From Caldisericota bacterium (GTDB taxonomy: Bacteria; CAIJMQ01; JAADFP01), in the NCBI GenBank assembly GCA_013152825.1, contig JAADFP010000065.1, forward strand, positions 1-6,905: 6,905 nucleotides of DNA, read 5' to 3'. The notes under the pieces were generated by a model. The model was not told where the DNA came from and ran no database searches. It saw nothing but the letters and a program-made list of their open reading frames with translations. Of the stretch, positions 1 through 6,145 are shown piece after piece (positions within the stretch are counted from its first letter, which is position 1; every line of letters begins with the position of its first letter). The position numbers and the translations under genes are program-made.

Positions 1-1016
1 AGAGCATTATCCACCGGAGTATTCGCGGGGATATGGTTCCCCACGGCCATGATGAAGCCGGGATACTTCTTGCCTATATCCATGCAACGTTTTACTTCGT
101 TGTAGATATCCTCCTTGCTTCCGCTAAGCAGAATCCTGCAATCTGCATTACCCACAAAGCCGTGGGTTTTACCATATTTTTCCGCGAATCCTGCCATATC
201 GGAACTCGGCTCCATGACTAACATATGAGCACCGCACTTTATAATATCATCAAAAAACATATCGTATTTTCCGTCCGAAGTAAAAATCAGCTTTTTACCC
301 GATTCCAGAATAGGTTTCCATAACTTTTTATAGTAAGGGAAAATTGCTCTCCTGTACCACTCCGGAGAAGCTACCGGGCCTGAACTCCAGCATATATCAT
401 CATGACTCATAAAAACTTTGGCATCAGTTTTTGCTGAAGCCAGGAAAAACTGCCTAATCCAGTGATAATAACTTTCTATGACTTTATTAAATTTTTGGGG
501 GTCGTTCCCCATTGCCAGAAGGAGCATCTCCCAGCCAAAAATTTCAATCAGCCCGGAAAACAGTGTGGGCTGAATACCTGCCATGGTTAAAGTAACTTCC
601 CCCCAATATTCTTCTACCTCCTGATACCTCTGGTTAAGCTCTAGAGATAGTTTCTCTATGTCCAGTTCCCCGTATTCCTTATAGGGATCAAACTCATACA
701 CATCCTCTACTGTTTTAAAGGGGCAATACACCTGCGAATCATAATCTTCCCCCTGTGCCTCATAAACTGCATGTCCCATGGAAGTTGTCTTCCCATATTT
801 CTTAATATCCGGGCCTGTGGGACACGTCCACATAAAAGCATAATCCCATATTCTCACAAATTCCTTGCTGGCTCTTTTCCTGTTTTCCTCCCGGGAAGTA
901 TCAATCCCGGTTACTGCCTTAACCAGTTCCCAGTGTCGATGAGCTGAATATTCTGTTCTTGGCACCCTCTCAGCAAACCTTAAGTTTATTGCCTCCCATC
1001 CACTTTCATAACTCAT
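1..1016 (-). CDS. Uroporphyrinogen decarboxylase-superfamily protein (URO-D/MtaA fold), 3' end cut by window edge
   Basis: The reading frame is open from ATG at 1016 to the left edge, giving 338 codons plus two bases; the C-terminus lies outside. I translated it by hand. The N-terminus has the VPRTEYSAHRHWELV stretch (about residues 18-32) common in non-HemE URO-D relatives. A central SHDDICWSSGPVASPEWYR (204-222) matches the family's HDD...GP..SP..YR block, and the end reads GFVGNADCRILLSGS (286-300) and AVGNHIPANTPVDNA (324-338), like the family's GN.D.R.LL and HHIP.DTP.EN. True HemE's N-terminal arginine motif is absent, so coproporphyrinogen synthesis is unlikely. The HxC zinc motif of corrinoid methyltransferases (MtaA type) is also missing: the matching spot reads FTSDGK (245-250). 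Substrate unknown. An AAGGA ribosome site lies 9 bases upstream, and the start overlaps the DUF1844 stop as ATGA, indicating translational coupling. Family is well supported; reaction is not. Confidence 0.85.
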   Translation of the reverse strand, partial: MSYESGWEAINLRFAERVPRTEYSAHRHWELVKAVTGIDTSREENRKRASKEFVRIWDYAFMWTCPTGPDIKKYGKTTSMGHAVYEAQGEDYDSQVYCPFKTVEDVYEFDPYKEYGELDIEKLSLELNQRYQEVEEYWGEVTLTMAGIQPTLFSGLIEIFGWEMLLLAMGNDPQKFNKVIESYYHWIRQFFLASAKTDAKVFMSHDDICWSSGPVASPEWYRRAIFPYYKKLWKPILESGKKLIFTSDGKYDMFFDDIIKCGAHMLVMEPSSDMAGFAEKYGKTHGFVGNADCRILLSGSKEDIYNEVKRCMDIGKKYPGFIMAVGNHIPANTPVDNA

Positions 1017-1327
1017 TTCTTTGTATCCTTTTCTTTCTTTTTTTCCTGACTTTTTTCCTTGGCTGGTTCTTTTTTATTAAATTCCTCTACATAATTAAGC
1101 TGCAAGTTGGTAAGGAAGCTCTTTAGCATATTTTCCTCTTCCCGGGAAAGATTCCCCCTAGTCTTCCTCTCCACCATTCTTAGTGTCTCTATGGTCTCAT
1201 GCGCTACTTCCAGGTTTCTCTCTATTTTACCCGTAGCTGGATTGGGCAATTTACCCAGGTGAGCCATACCTCCCAGGTACAGCTGGTTTATGAAGGCCAG
1301 GAATCTTGCATCACTTTCTTTCTCCAT
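1013..1327 (-). CDS. DUF1844 family protein, 104 aa
   Basis: This is a short, cytosolic, largely helical protein. Residues 9-82 fit DUF1844: FLAFINQLYLGGMAHLGKLP, then NPATGKIERNLEVAHETIETL, then KTRGNLSREEENMLKSFLTNLQLNYV. The family is usually around 80-120 residues, so the gene looks complete. Residues 84-104 form a Lys/Glu-rich tail (KEKSQEKKKEKDTKK), probably disordered. No catalytic residues are recognisable and the family has no established function that I know of. It starts at ATG with the best Shine-Dalgarno in operon 2, AAAGGAGG eight bases upstream, lying over the stop codon of the preceding membrane-protein gene, so it may be translated more strongly than its neighbours. Its stop overlaps the URO-D-like start by four bases. 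Family assignment is from recalled consensus. Confidence 0.85.
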   Translation of the reverse strand: MEKESDARFLAFINQLYLGGMAHLGKLPNPATGKIERNLEVAHETIETLRMVERKTRGNLSREEENMLKSFLTNLQLNYVEEFNKKEPAKEKSQEKKKEKDTKK

Positions 1328-1335
1328 ATCCTTCG

Positions 1336-1343
1336 CCTCCTTT
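1336..1343 (-). promoter_or_regulatory. Strong Shine-Dalgarno for the DUF1844 gene
   Basis: AAAGGAGG on the minus strand, 8 bases before the ATG at 1327. Its first base is also the last base of the upstream TGA stop. It stands out because several other genes of the operon have weak sites or rely on overlap, and it settles the start of the DUF1844 gene. Confidence 0.8.
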
Positions 1344-1810
1344 CATTGTATTAAAAGCGATTTTCCGCCATAAGTAAGTAAGGATACCACTATACCTGCT
1401 ATCAGTACACCTCCAATTATAGCCGGCAAAGCATACTTAAACCTGATACGAAAAAGCACTGCAGCCACACAGCCCGTCCAGGCTCCCGTAGTGGGAAGAG
1501 GGATCGCCACAAAAAGCATTAAGCCAATAGCCTCGTATTTTTCTATCATGGCTGCTCTTCTCCTGGTCCTTTTAAACAGCCAGGCAAAGAATCTATCCCC
1601 CATACGCGTGCGGGAAAATACTTCAGAAAGCTTATTAAGAGACAAAAGAAGAGGAATCACCGGTAGCAGATTCCCTATTACCGCTGCTAAATAGGCTTTC
1701 CACATAGGAAGCCCTAAATGCGCAGCCAGGGGAATCCCTCCCCGCAGCTCGGATATGGGAAGCAAAGAAACAAAAACAACCTTCCAGTAAGCTTCTATAT
1801 TCTCAATCAT
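1343..1810 (-). CDS. COG2426 / small multidrug export-like membrane protein (Sm_multidrug_ex, PF06695)
   Basis: A 155-residue integral membrane protein. Diagnostic family segments are PISELRGGIPLA (18-29), GNLLPVIPLLL (46-56) and VAIPLPTTGAWTGCVAA (101-117). A positively charged loop RTRRRAAMIEKYEAIG (81-96) separates them, and the last hydrophobic segment covers about 126-147. Three to four membrane segments are visible. The repeated Pro-Gly re-entrant style (PISELRGG and PLPTTGAWTG) is typical of this family, whose name implies drug export but whose transport role is, to my knowledge, poorly established. The length is normal. Its ATG overlaps the end of pcm by 8 bases; only a weak GGAAG sits directly before it, so translation probably depends on ribosomes finishing pcm. 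A substrate cannot be assigned. Confidence 0.85.
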   Translation of the reverse strand: MIENIEAYWKVVFVSLLPISELRGGIPLAAHLGLPMWKAYLAAVIGNLLPVIPLLLSLNKLSEVFSRTRMGDRFFAWLFKRTRRRAAMIEKYEAIGLMLFVAIPLPTTGAWTGCVAAVLFRIRFKYALPAIIGGVLIAGIVVSLLTYGGKSLLIQ

Positions 1811-2447
1811 TCTTCCAGCCGAATTCCCCTATAAGGGGAACAAAAACACAAGGCCCAAAATTTTCCTCCTTAAACCGTTCTCCCTTTTTGGTTATCCGCA
1901 CCAGGTCCTGGGAATACCTCTCGCCCACGGGAATAACCAACCTTCCCCCTTCCCTGAGCTGTTCCAGAAGAGGGGCAGAAACTTTCGGGCTGGCAGCTGT
2001 AACTATAATCCCATCAAAAGGCGAATATTCTCTCCATCCTTCAGTTCCATCTCCTACCCTATAAAAAATATTTTTGAAACCCAGCCTGTCAAGAATCTCT
2101 TTTGCCCTCTGCAAAAGAGATTCTATTCTTTCCACAGTATAAACCTCACCTGCAAGCTCTGCCAGAATAGCTGTCTGGTAACCGGAACCTGTGCCAATTT
2201 CCAGGACTTTCTCATTCCCCTTTAACCTGAGAAGTTCGGTCATGAGCGCCACCATGTAAGGCTGTGATATTGTCTGACCTCCTCCAATAGGAAGCGGATA
2301 ATCATTATATGCCTCCACTTTCGACTCAGGAGGAACAAACTCGTGGCGGGGAACTTTCAAGAAAGCATCAATAACCCTTTTATCCCTGATACCTCTCCTC
2401 TTTATCTGCTCCTCCACCATTCTTTTTCGCAAGGTTTCCCAGTCCAT
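1803..2447 (-). CDS. pcm: Protein-L-isoaspartate O-methyltransferase
   Basis: This enzyme transfers methyl from S-adenosylmethionine to L-isoaspartyl (and D-aspartyl) residues in aged proteins, starting their repair in the cytosol. The 214 residues match the family length. Visible landmarks are PRHEFVP (33-39), the substrate-side GGGQTISQPYMVA (55-67), the SAM-binding VLEIGTGSGYQTAILAEL (81-98) with the acidic ribose ligand E106 in VYTVERIE, FDGIIVTAA (144-152) and LREGGRLVIPVG (164-175). All motifs are intact, so it should be active. GGAG lies 11 bases before the ATG, a slightly long spacing. Only one base separates it from the glycosyltransferase stop, and it overlaps the COG2426 gene by 8 bases. 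Position in an envelope-lipid operon is unremarkable for this widespread housekeeping gene. Confidence 0.96.
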   Translation of the reverse strand: MDWETLRKRMVEEQIKRRGIRDKRVIDAFLKVPRHEFVPPESKVEAYNDYPLPIGGGQTISQPYMVALMTELLRLKGNEKVLEIGTGSGYQTAILAELAGEVYTVERIESLLQRAKEILDRLGFKNIFYRVGDGTEGWREYSPFDGIIVTAASPKVSAPLLEQLREGGRLVIPVGERYSQDLVRITKKGERFKEENFGPCVFVPLIGEFGWKND

Positions 2448-2448
2448 T

Positions 2449-3135
2449 TTAAATATTTCTCCAGATAAGCATAAAAAAACGAAGAGTATCTTTCCAGGGT
2501 GATATTTTACTTTTCCTGGTCGAATCCGGAAGATAAACAGAAGTTATAGGAATTTCTCTGATTTTAAATCCCTTTTTCCCTGCCTTGATGAGAAGCTCTG
2601 ACTCTACGGCAAACTTAGGGCTTTCCAGGGAAACCTCCTGTAAAACTCTGCTTCTTATTAAGCGAAACCCGCTCTGGCTGTCCCGTATTCTCGTACCGGC
2701 AAGCATTGTGGTAATCAGAGAAGTAATTACATTAGTCCAATATCTAACAGGAGGCATCCCTTGCGGATCTTCCATGCGGGAACCTACTACTATATCGGCA
2801 TCCTCTTTACTCGCTTTTTCTATAAAAAGCGGGATCTCTTCTGGGAGATGCTGTCCGTCTCCATCCAGGGTAACCACCGCATCAAATCCTTTACTAACCG
2901 CATAACTAAATCCCGTCTGCAGTGACTTACCCTTTCCTGCATTTTTTACATGCTTCAAAACCGTGGCTCCCGAACGTTCTGCCACCTCAGAGGTCCTATC
3001 CACAGAGCCATCATCCACTACTATCACCTCGTCCACCCCGGCAATCTTCCTGGTCCTTTTCACTACCTCCCCAATCCTCTCTTCTTCCTGGTAGGCAGGA
3101 ATAAGTGCGCAAATTTTTTTTAATCTTTTTCCCAT
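2449..3135 (-). CDS. Family 2 glycosyltransferase, dolichyl/polyprenyl-phosphate sugar synthase type
   Basis: A GT-A fold enzyme of 228 residues expected to move a sugar from a nucleotide donor, probably to a polyprenyl phosphate or another envelope acceptor. Motifs in order: ICALIPAYQEEERIGEVV (8-25); VIVVDDGSVDRT (37-48), which contacts the nucleotide; NAGKGKSLQTGF (65-76); the metal-binding DxD in TLDGDGQH (D91, D93); DIVVGSR (114-120); and RDSQSGFRLIR (151-161). The C-terminus (RFFMLIWRN) has no extra membrane helices, resembling DPM1-type rather than ArnC/GtrB-type enzymes, so it is probably membrane-associated at most. GAGG precedes the ATG by four bases, inside the 3' end of the acyltransferase gene (16-base overlap). 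Pairing with a lipid A-type acyltransferase suggests lipid-linked glycan or lipopolysaccharide synthesis, which is inference. Donor and acceptor cannot be read from sequence. Confidence 0.9.
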   Translation of the reverse strand: MGKRLKKICALIPAYQEEERIGEVVKRTRKIAGVDEVIVVDDGSVDRTSEVAERSGATVLKHVKNAGKGKSLQTGFSYAVSKGFDAVVTLDGDGQHLPEEIPLFIEKASKEDADIVVGSRMEDPQGMPPVRYWTNVITSLITTMLAGTRIRDSQSGFRLIRSRVLQEVSLESPKFAVESELLIKAGKKGFKIREIPITSVYLPDSTRKSKISPWKDTLRFFMLIWRNI

Positions 3136-3992
3136 ATATCCTCAAAAATTGACCATTGTGTAGGAAACTTTTTTACATACTTCTCTATCAGAGAAACAAT
3201 TTTATATACACCCTCATTAACGATTTTCTCCCTATCTCCCTCTCCCTCTATGGTAAAAGGCTTTTCCAGATAGAGATAATACCTGCCGTTGTTTTTGAGT
3301 GTAAACCCGGGAAGAATTACTGCTCCCGTGCGGTAAGCCAAATAAGCAGGCCCTTTGGGGAAAACAGTCTCCCTGCCGCAAAATTTCACCTTCATTCCTT
3401 CTTCACCGAAGGGCCTATCCCCCAGTATAGCCAGCCCTTCTCCCCTCTTTAGTGCCCTGATGCTCTTTTTTACTCCCTCTCCTACGTTTATTACCTTCAT
3501 GCCCGAAGACTTCCTCAGCTTAAGGAACAGCCCGGCTACCCAGGGATTCCTCTGGGGTAAAATCACAGCATTCATAGGATAACCCAGAAGGCTAAGGCAA
3601 GCACCTCCCCATTCCCAGTTTCCCATATGGGCAGTAAGACAGATTGTGCCATTCTTCCCAGAAAAGGCTTCTTCTAAGTACTCCGGATTAATTATTTCTA
3701 CCCACCCATTCACTTTACCTTTCTTCCTGGTAAAAAGTGGAATAGAAAGCAACTCAGCTACAAAACAGGCAAAGTGGTAATACACTTCCCTTACCTGAGG
3801 TAAGGTTTCTTGCCTGCTTTTCCCGGTCACAATAGTCAAATTATTCCAGACGGTCATCCTGCGTGCAGGCAAAAACATGTAGAAAAGGTCAGCAACCCTA
3901 CAAGCAATGAAATATTTCAGAGGAAAAGGCAGAGAAAGGGCAAGATAATATGCCAGATGGTAAAGAAGAACTTCCAGCACTCTTATATACAT
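3120..3992 (-). CDS. Lysophospholipid acyltransferase of the HtrB/LpxL (lipid A acyltransferase) family
   Basis: This enzyme adds a fatty acyl chain to lipid A or a comparable membrane lipid on the inner face of the cytoplasmic membrane. Numbered from the ATG (290 aa), an N-terminal hydrophobic stretch covers about 6-42. The catalytic block is ICLTAHMGNWEWGG, with an HX4E motif (H122, E127) as in LpxL rather than HX4D. Then come ILPQRNPWVA (144-153), GLAILGDRPFGEEGM (186-200), VFPKGPAYLAYRTGA (210-224) and the family-typical end PTQWSIFEDIW (277-287). Start choice is uncertain: a GTG at 3998 would add two residues, and neither start has a Shine-Dalgarno. It is the first gene of operon 2 and overlaps the glycosyltransferase by 16 bases. 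The family is strong evidence for an outer membrane; whether the substrate is true Kdo2-lipid A is not shown. Confidence 0.9.
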   Translation of the reverse strand: MYIRVLEVLLYHLAYYLALSLPFPLKYFIACRVADLFYMFLPARRMTVWNNLTIVTGKSRQETLPQVREVYYHFACFVAELLSIPLFTRKKGKVNGWVEIINPEYLEEAFSGKNGTICLTAHMGNWEWGGACLSLLGYPMNAVILPQRNPWVAGLFLKLRKSSGMKVINVGEGVKKSIRALKRGEGLAILGDRPFGEEGMKVKFCGRETVFPKGPAYLAYRTGAVILPGFTLKNNGRYYLYLEKPFTIEGEGDREKIVNEGVYKIVSLIEKYVKKFPTQWSIFEDIWEKD

Positions 3993-4006
3993 GTACACAG
4001 TAGGTT

Positions 4007-4034
4007 ATCTTAACATTGCTTTTTTTTCAACCAA
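4007..4034 (-). promoter_or_regulatory. Possible extended -10 promoter for operon 2
   Basis: On the minus strand TGT-TAAGAT (4015 to 4007) is an extended -10 with four of six consensus bases. It is preceded at 16 bases by TTGGTT (4034 to 4029), only three of six for -35, across an A8 tract. A start site about seven bases downstream would fall near 4000, next to the GTG at 3998 and ATG at 3992. The match is modest and chance is possible. Confidence 0.3.
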
Positions 4035-4049
4035 CGGACTGTAATTCTT

Positions 4050-4087
4050 CCCGTGGAGCTGTGCGGAACAGCTCCTTTCCTCACGAG
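4050..4087 (-). other. Bulged hairpin in the ccdA-acyltransferase spacer
   Basis: As minus-strand RNA, CUCGUG (4087-4082) pairs with CACGGG (4055-4050), with one U-G wobble. Next is a one-sided purine bulge AGGAAAG (4081-4075), then GAGCUGU/ACAGCUC (4074-4068 with 4062-4056), capped by UCCGC. No U-run follows in either useful position, so it is not a standard intrinsic terminator. A small CCCC-GCA-GGGG hairpin sits beside it at 4091-4101. It could be an mRNA processing or attenuation element, a small RNA, or a palindromic repeat. I recognise no known riboswitch or RNA family. Confidence 0.5.
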
Positions 4088-4128
4088 ATGCCCCGCAGGG
4101 GACTTCCATTTTCACCTTGGGGTAATTA

Positions 4129-4854
4129 TCACATCCCACTTTTCATTCCCCAGAATTGCAGATAGGAAGAGAGAATCGAAAAATAACCTGTAAATATCAG
4201 GATCCCTACCACTATAAGGAAAAGCCCCGAGAGTATCTGAATCAACCGCATATATTTACTTATTCTCTTAAAGTAAAGCAAAAATGAGCTTACCCCGAGA
4301 GAAGTAATAAAAAGGGGAAGTCCTAAACCCAGAGAATAAGCAGCAAGCAGCCTGATTCCCATATTTACTGAGCCAGTAGTACCTGCATAGAGAAGAATGC
4401 TTCCCAGAATAGGCCCTACGCAGGGAGTCCAGCCTACGGCAAAACTGTTTCCCACCAGATACGAACCCCATAGACTGGCTGGCTTCTTATGAAGATGCAC
4501 CTTCACCTCCCGGTTAAGAAAACCCAGTTTCAATATACCCATAATGTACAGGCCAAAGAAAAAGATTAACCCTCCTCCTATCTTTTGAATAATATTACGA
4601 TACTCGATAAGGAACTTACCTATAAAACTTGCCGAAGCACCCATCAGAATAAAAATAGTGGAAAATCCCGCTATAAAAATGAGAGAATGCTTTATAGTTA
4701 TCTTCCTGATTTTGCTTCTATCGCTCTCTCCCGTTAACTCGTGAAAAGATAAGCCTGTAATATAAGAAATATAGGAGGGTATCAAAGGGAGCACACAGGG
4801 CGAGAGAAAAGATAAAAACCCGGCTGAAAAGGCAATATAAAAAGAAATATTCAT
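4129..4854 (-). CDS. ccdA: CcdA-family cytochrome c biogenesis / thiol-disulfide interchange membrane protein
   Basis: A 241-residue polytopic inner-membrane protein that carries reducing power from cytoplasmic thioredoxin across the membrane, for haem ligation to apocytochrome c or for reducing periplasmic disulfides. It resembles the membrane core of DsbD. The two redox cysteines are in the expected places: C20 in FLSPCVLPLIPSY and C145 in VGWTPCVGPILGSIL. Six membrane segments are visible (about 5-30, 55-80, 89-110, 129-157, 165-195, 203-225), the normal CcdA layout and length. No TlpA/ResA-like thioredoxin or cytochrome c gene is in the window, so the downstream partner is elsewhere. Its ATG overlaps the truA stop as ATGA, and no clear Shine-Dalgarno is present, so translation is probably coupled to truA. 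It is the last gene of operon 1. Confidence 0.93.
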   Translation of the reverse strand: MNISFYIAFSAGFLSFLSPCVLPLIPSYISYITGLSFHELTGESDRSKIRKITIKHSLIFIAGFSTIFILMGASASFIGKFLIEYRNIIQKIGGGLIFFFGLYIMGILKLGFLNREVKVHLHKKPASLWGSYLVGNSFAVGWTPCVGPILGSILLYAGTTGSVNMGIRLLAAYSLGLGLPLFITSLGVSSFLLYFKRISKYMRLIQILSGLFLIVVGILIFTGYFSILSSYLQFWGMKSGM

Positions 4855-5639
4855 TGGAATATACTATCAGGGTATTTGACCCTTTTCAAAAATAATCCCT
4901 GGGGAGGGAGAGTAGGACCAGCATTTTCTCTCTTGCCAGAGGCAAGAATTTCCTTCATTTTACCTGGAGGAAACTTTCCCCTTCCCACTTCCACCAGAGT
5001 GCCCATAATATTTCTCACCATTTGCTTGAGAAAAGCATTACCCTCTATCTCTACTTCCAATATTTTCCCCTGGTAATTAACCCAGGGCAAAGCTACTTTT
5101 CTCCTATGTATAATTTCCATGCGGTATATCTCGCGGACTTTGCTTCCCGTAAAATCTTTCCCGCTACAAAACGCAGAGAAATCATGCTTGCCTAAAAGAT
5201 ACCGGCTCCCTTCCTGCATCTTTTTTATCTGCAATCTAAAGGGGCAGGGTGTACAGAAAGGGCGTAGAAACACCGGCAAATCATTTCCTATCCACAGCAA
5301 ATAAAAATAGGTGCGGGAAATAGCCGAGAAACGAGCATGAAAATCCAACGGCACTTTTTTGATATCTATCACCCTAATACTGGGCGGAAGAAGAGAATTT
5401 ATAGCTTTTTTGAGATTTGCAGAGGGGATACGCGCAGGAGCCAAGAAATTTGCCGTTTGCCCCAGGGCATGCACCCCCGCATCAATTCTTCCCTGGCCCA
5501 CAAGCTTAACTTTTTGCTGGAATATCCTGGCCAAAACATTTTCTATAGTTTCCTGGACAGTTGGCTTATCTTTTTGCTTCTGCCATCCGAAAAAATGCGT
5601 CCCCTGGTATTCCAGGAGGAGAAGATAGTTGTTCTGCAT
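4851..5639 (-). CDS. truA: tRNA pseudouridine(38-40) synthase TruA
   Basis: This enzyme isomerises uridines 38-40 in the anticodon arm of tRNAs. The 262 residues fit the family. The catalytic aspartate is D53 in GRIDAGVHALGQ (50-61). Other family blocks are YQGTHFFGWQ (11-20), TVQETIE (27-33), FHARFSA (100-106), RTYFY (109-113), DFSAF (153-157), NAFLKQMVRNIMGTLVEVG (201-219) and PPQGLFL (245-251). One oddity is Ile52 where the usual motif is GRTDAGVHA; the Asp, Arg and following Gly-Val-His are intact, so activity is likely. An in-frame TGA just upstream makes the ATG at 5639 the first possible ATG start. It lies three bases after the small membrane protein gene, with only a poor purine-rich ribosome site, and its end overlaps ccdA by four bases. 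Confidence 0.96.
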   Translation of the reverse strand: MQNNYLLLLEYQGTHFFGWQKQKDKPTVQETIENVLARIFQQKVKLVGQGRIDAGVHALGQTANFLAPARIPSANLKKAINSLLPPSIRVIDIKKVPLDFHARFSAISRTYFYLLWIGNDLPVFLRPFCTPCPFRLQIKKMQEGSRYLLGKHDFSAFCSGKDFTGSKVREIYRMEIIHRRKVALPWVNYQGKILEVEIEGNAFLKQMVRNIMGTLVEVGRGKFPPGKMKEILASGKRENAGPTLPPQGLFLKRVKYPDSIFQ

Positions 5640-5642
5640 ACA

Positions 5643-5879
5643 TCATCTCTTTCGCCGGGAAGGCAAAAAGAAGATAAGCTCCATAAGGATAAGAAGTACC
5701 ACCAGAAGCAAAAGAGTAACGAGCAGCAGGATTTGCAGCGACTCCACCCTGCTGGCAGAAGTCAGGAACGAGATTACTCCTCCCTCCAGGAGCTTACGCA
5801 GCCCGATTATTACTTTCCCTAAAAATACTAAGGTGAACCCTACTAGAAGAAGAGTTAAGGCAAGGAGGAAATTTTTCAT
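5643..5879 (-). CDS. Small two-helix membrane protein, 78 aa, unknown function
   Basis: I cannot assign a known function. The protein has two hydrophobic helices (about residues 3-27 and 48-72) separated by a short loop, LRKLLEGGVISFLTSASRVESLQ, and ends in the basic tail PSRRKR, suggesting both ends are cytoplasmic. The pattern resembles the N-terminal membrane hairpin of AmaP, the anchor for Asp23-type stress proteins. In Firmicutes an asp23-like gene often follows rpmB, which makes this comparison tempting, but no Asp23 gene is present and the similarity is only in general character. It is probably a real gene: it fills the gap between rpmB and truA with 2- and 3-base spacings and no alternative frame. 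Its ATG follows the rpmB stop as TAAGGATG, so it probably relies on coupling to L28. Confidence 0.7.
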   Translation of the reverse strand: MKNFLLALTLLLVGFTLVFLGKVIIGLRKLLEGGVISFLTSASRVESLQILLLVTLLLLVVLLILMELIFFLPSRRKR

Positions 5880-5881
5880 CC

Positions 5882-6076
5882 TTAAACAGTGGAATTAACA
5901 TATGCACCTTTTTTTATACACTGAGTGCAAGCCCAGACTTGCTTCCTTTCTCCTTCCTTCATAATCTTAATCTTTTGCAGATTAGGCAACCATCTCCTCT
6001 TTTTTCGATTGGTAGCGTGGCTAACTCTGTTACCGGTCATTGGTCCTTTTCCACATAAGTAACAAACCCTGCTCAT
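5882..6076 (-). CDS. rpmB: 50S ribosomal protein L28
   Basis: A structural protein of the large ribosomal subunit, 64 residues, complete. The N-terminal CYLCGKGPMTGNRVSHATNR (5-24) is the L28 signature, followed by KKRRWLPNLQKIKI (25-38) and VWACTQCIKKG (47-57). Cysteines C5, C8, C50 and C53 form two CxxC pairs, the zinc-binding (C+) version of the protein. Start is ATG at 6076 with AAGGGGGG five bases upstream (6089-6082), the clearest ribosome site in operon 1. It is the first gene of the operon, and the extended -10 promoter sits about 70 bases upstream. The two following genes are almost contiguous. Bacteria with C+ L28 often also carry a zinc-free paralogue elsewhere, which cannot be seen here. 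Confidence 0.97.
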   Translation of the reverse strand: MSRVCYLCGKGPMTGNRVSHATNRKKRRWLPNLQKIKIMKEGERKQVWACTQCIKKGAYVNSTV

Positions 6077-6139
6077 TTTTACCCCCCTTAGATAACTTTA
6101 TCCAAATTATTATCCATAGTACTATCCAGGTTCCTTAAG
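6077..6139 (-). promoter_or_regulatory. rpmB leader with three TGGATA repeats and a strong ribosome site
   Basis: This is the predicted untranslated leader of about 60 bases. Read on the minus strand, TGGATA occurs three times, starting at 6128, 6116 and 6104, exactly 12 bases apart. Two small dyads overlap them: ATAGTACTAT (6116-6125) and GATAAAGTTATC (6102-6091). The leader ends in AAGGGGGG, five bases before the rpmB ATG. The start of transcription is estimated from the -10 box, not measured. Confidence 0.4.
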
Positions 6140-6145
6140 AATGCT

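Noticed and set aside
1..1016. Calling the left gene hemE
   Set aside because: Superfamily blocks are present but the HemE N-terminal signature is absent, so a haem-pathway role is not supported.
4055..4080. Intrinsic terminator formed by the GGAGCTGT/ACAGCTCC hairpin
   Set aside because: On the transcribed minus strand the hairpin is followed by ACGGGAAG, not a T-run; on the plus strand TTTCCT follows but no plus-strand gene exists.
4050..4105. RNase P RNA-like GAGGAAAG phrase in the spacer
   Set aside because: Only a short match to the RNase P GAGGAAAGTCC block; the rest of the consensus and the length are missing. No match to SRP RNA either.
4268..4471. Minus-strand 67-codon frame inside ccdA
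   Set aside because: Out of frame with ccdA, whose membrane segments and Cys145 motif occupy the same bases.
5337..5822. Long plus-strand frame of 161 codons antisense to truA and the small membrane gene
   Set aside because: The opposite strand encodes TruA with all its motifs; the antisense product has no recognisable domain.
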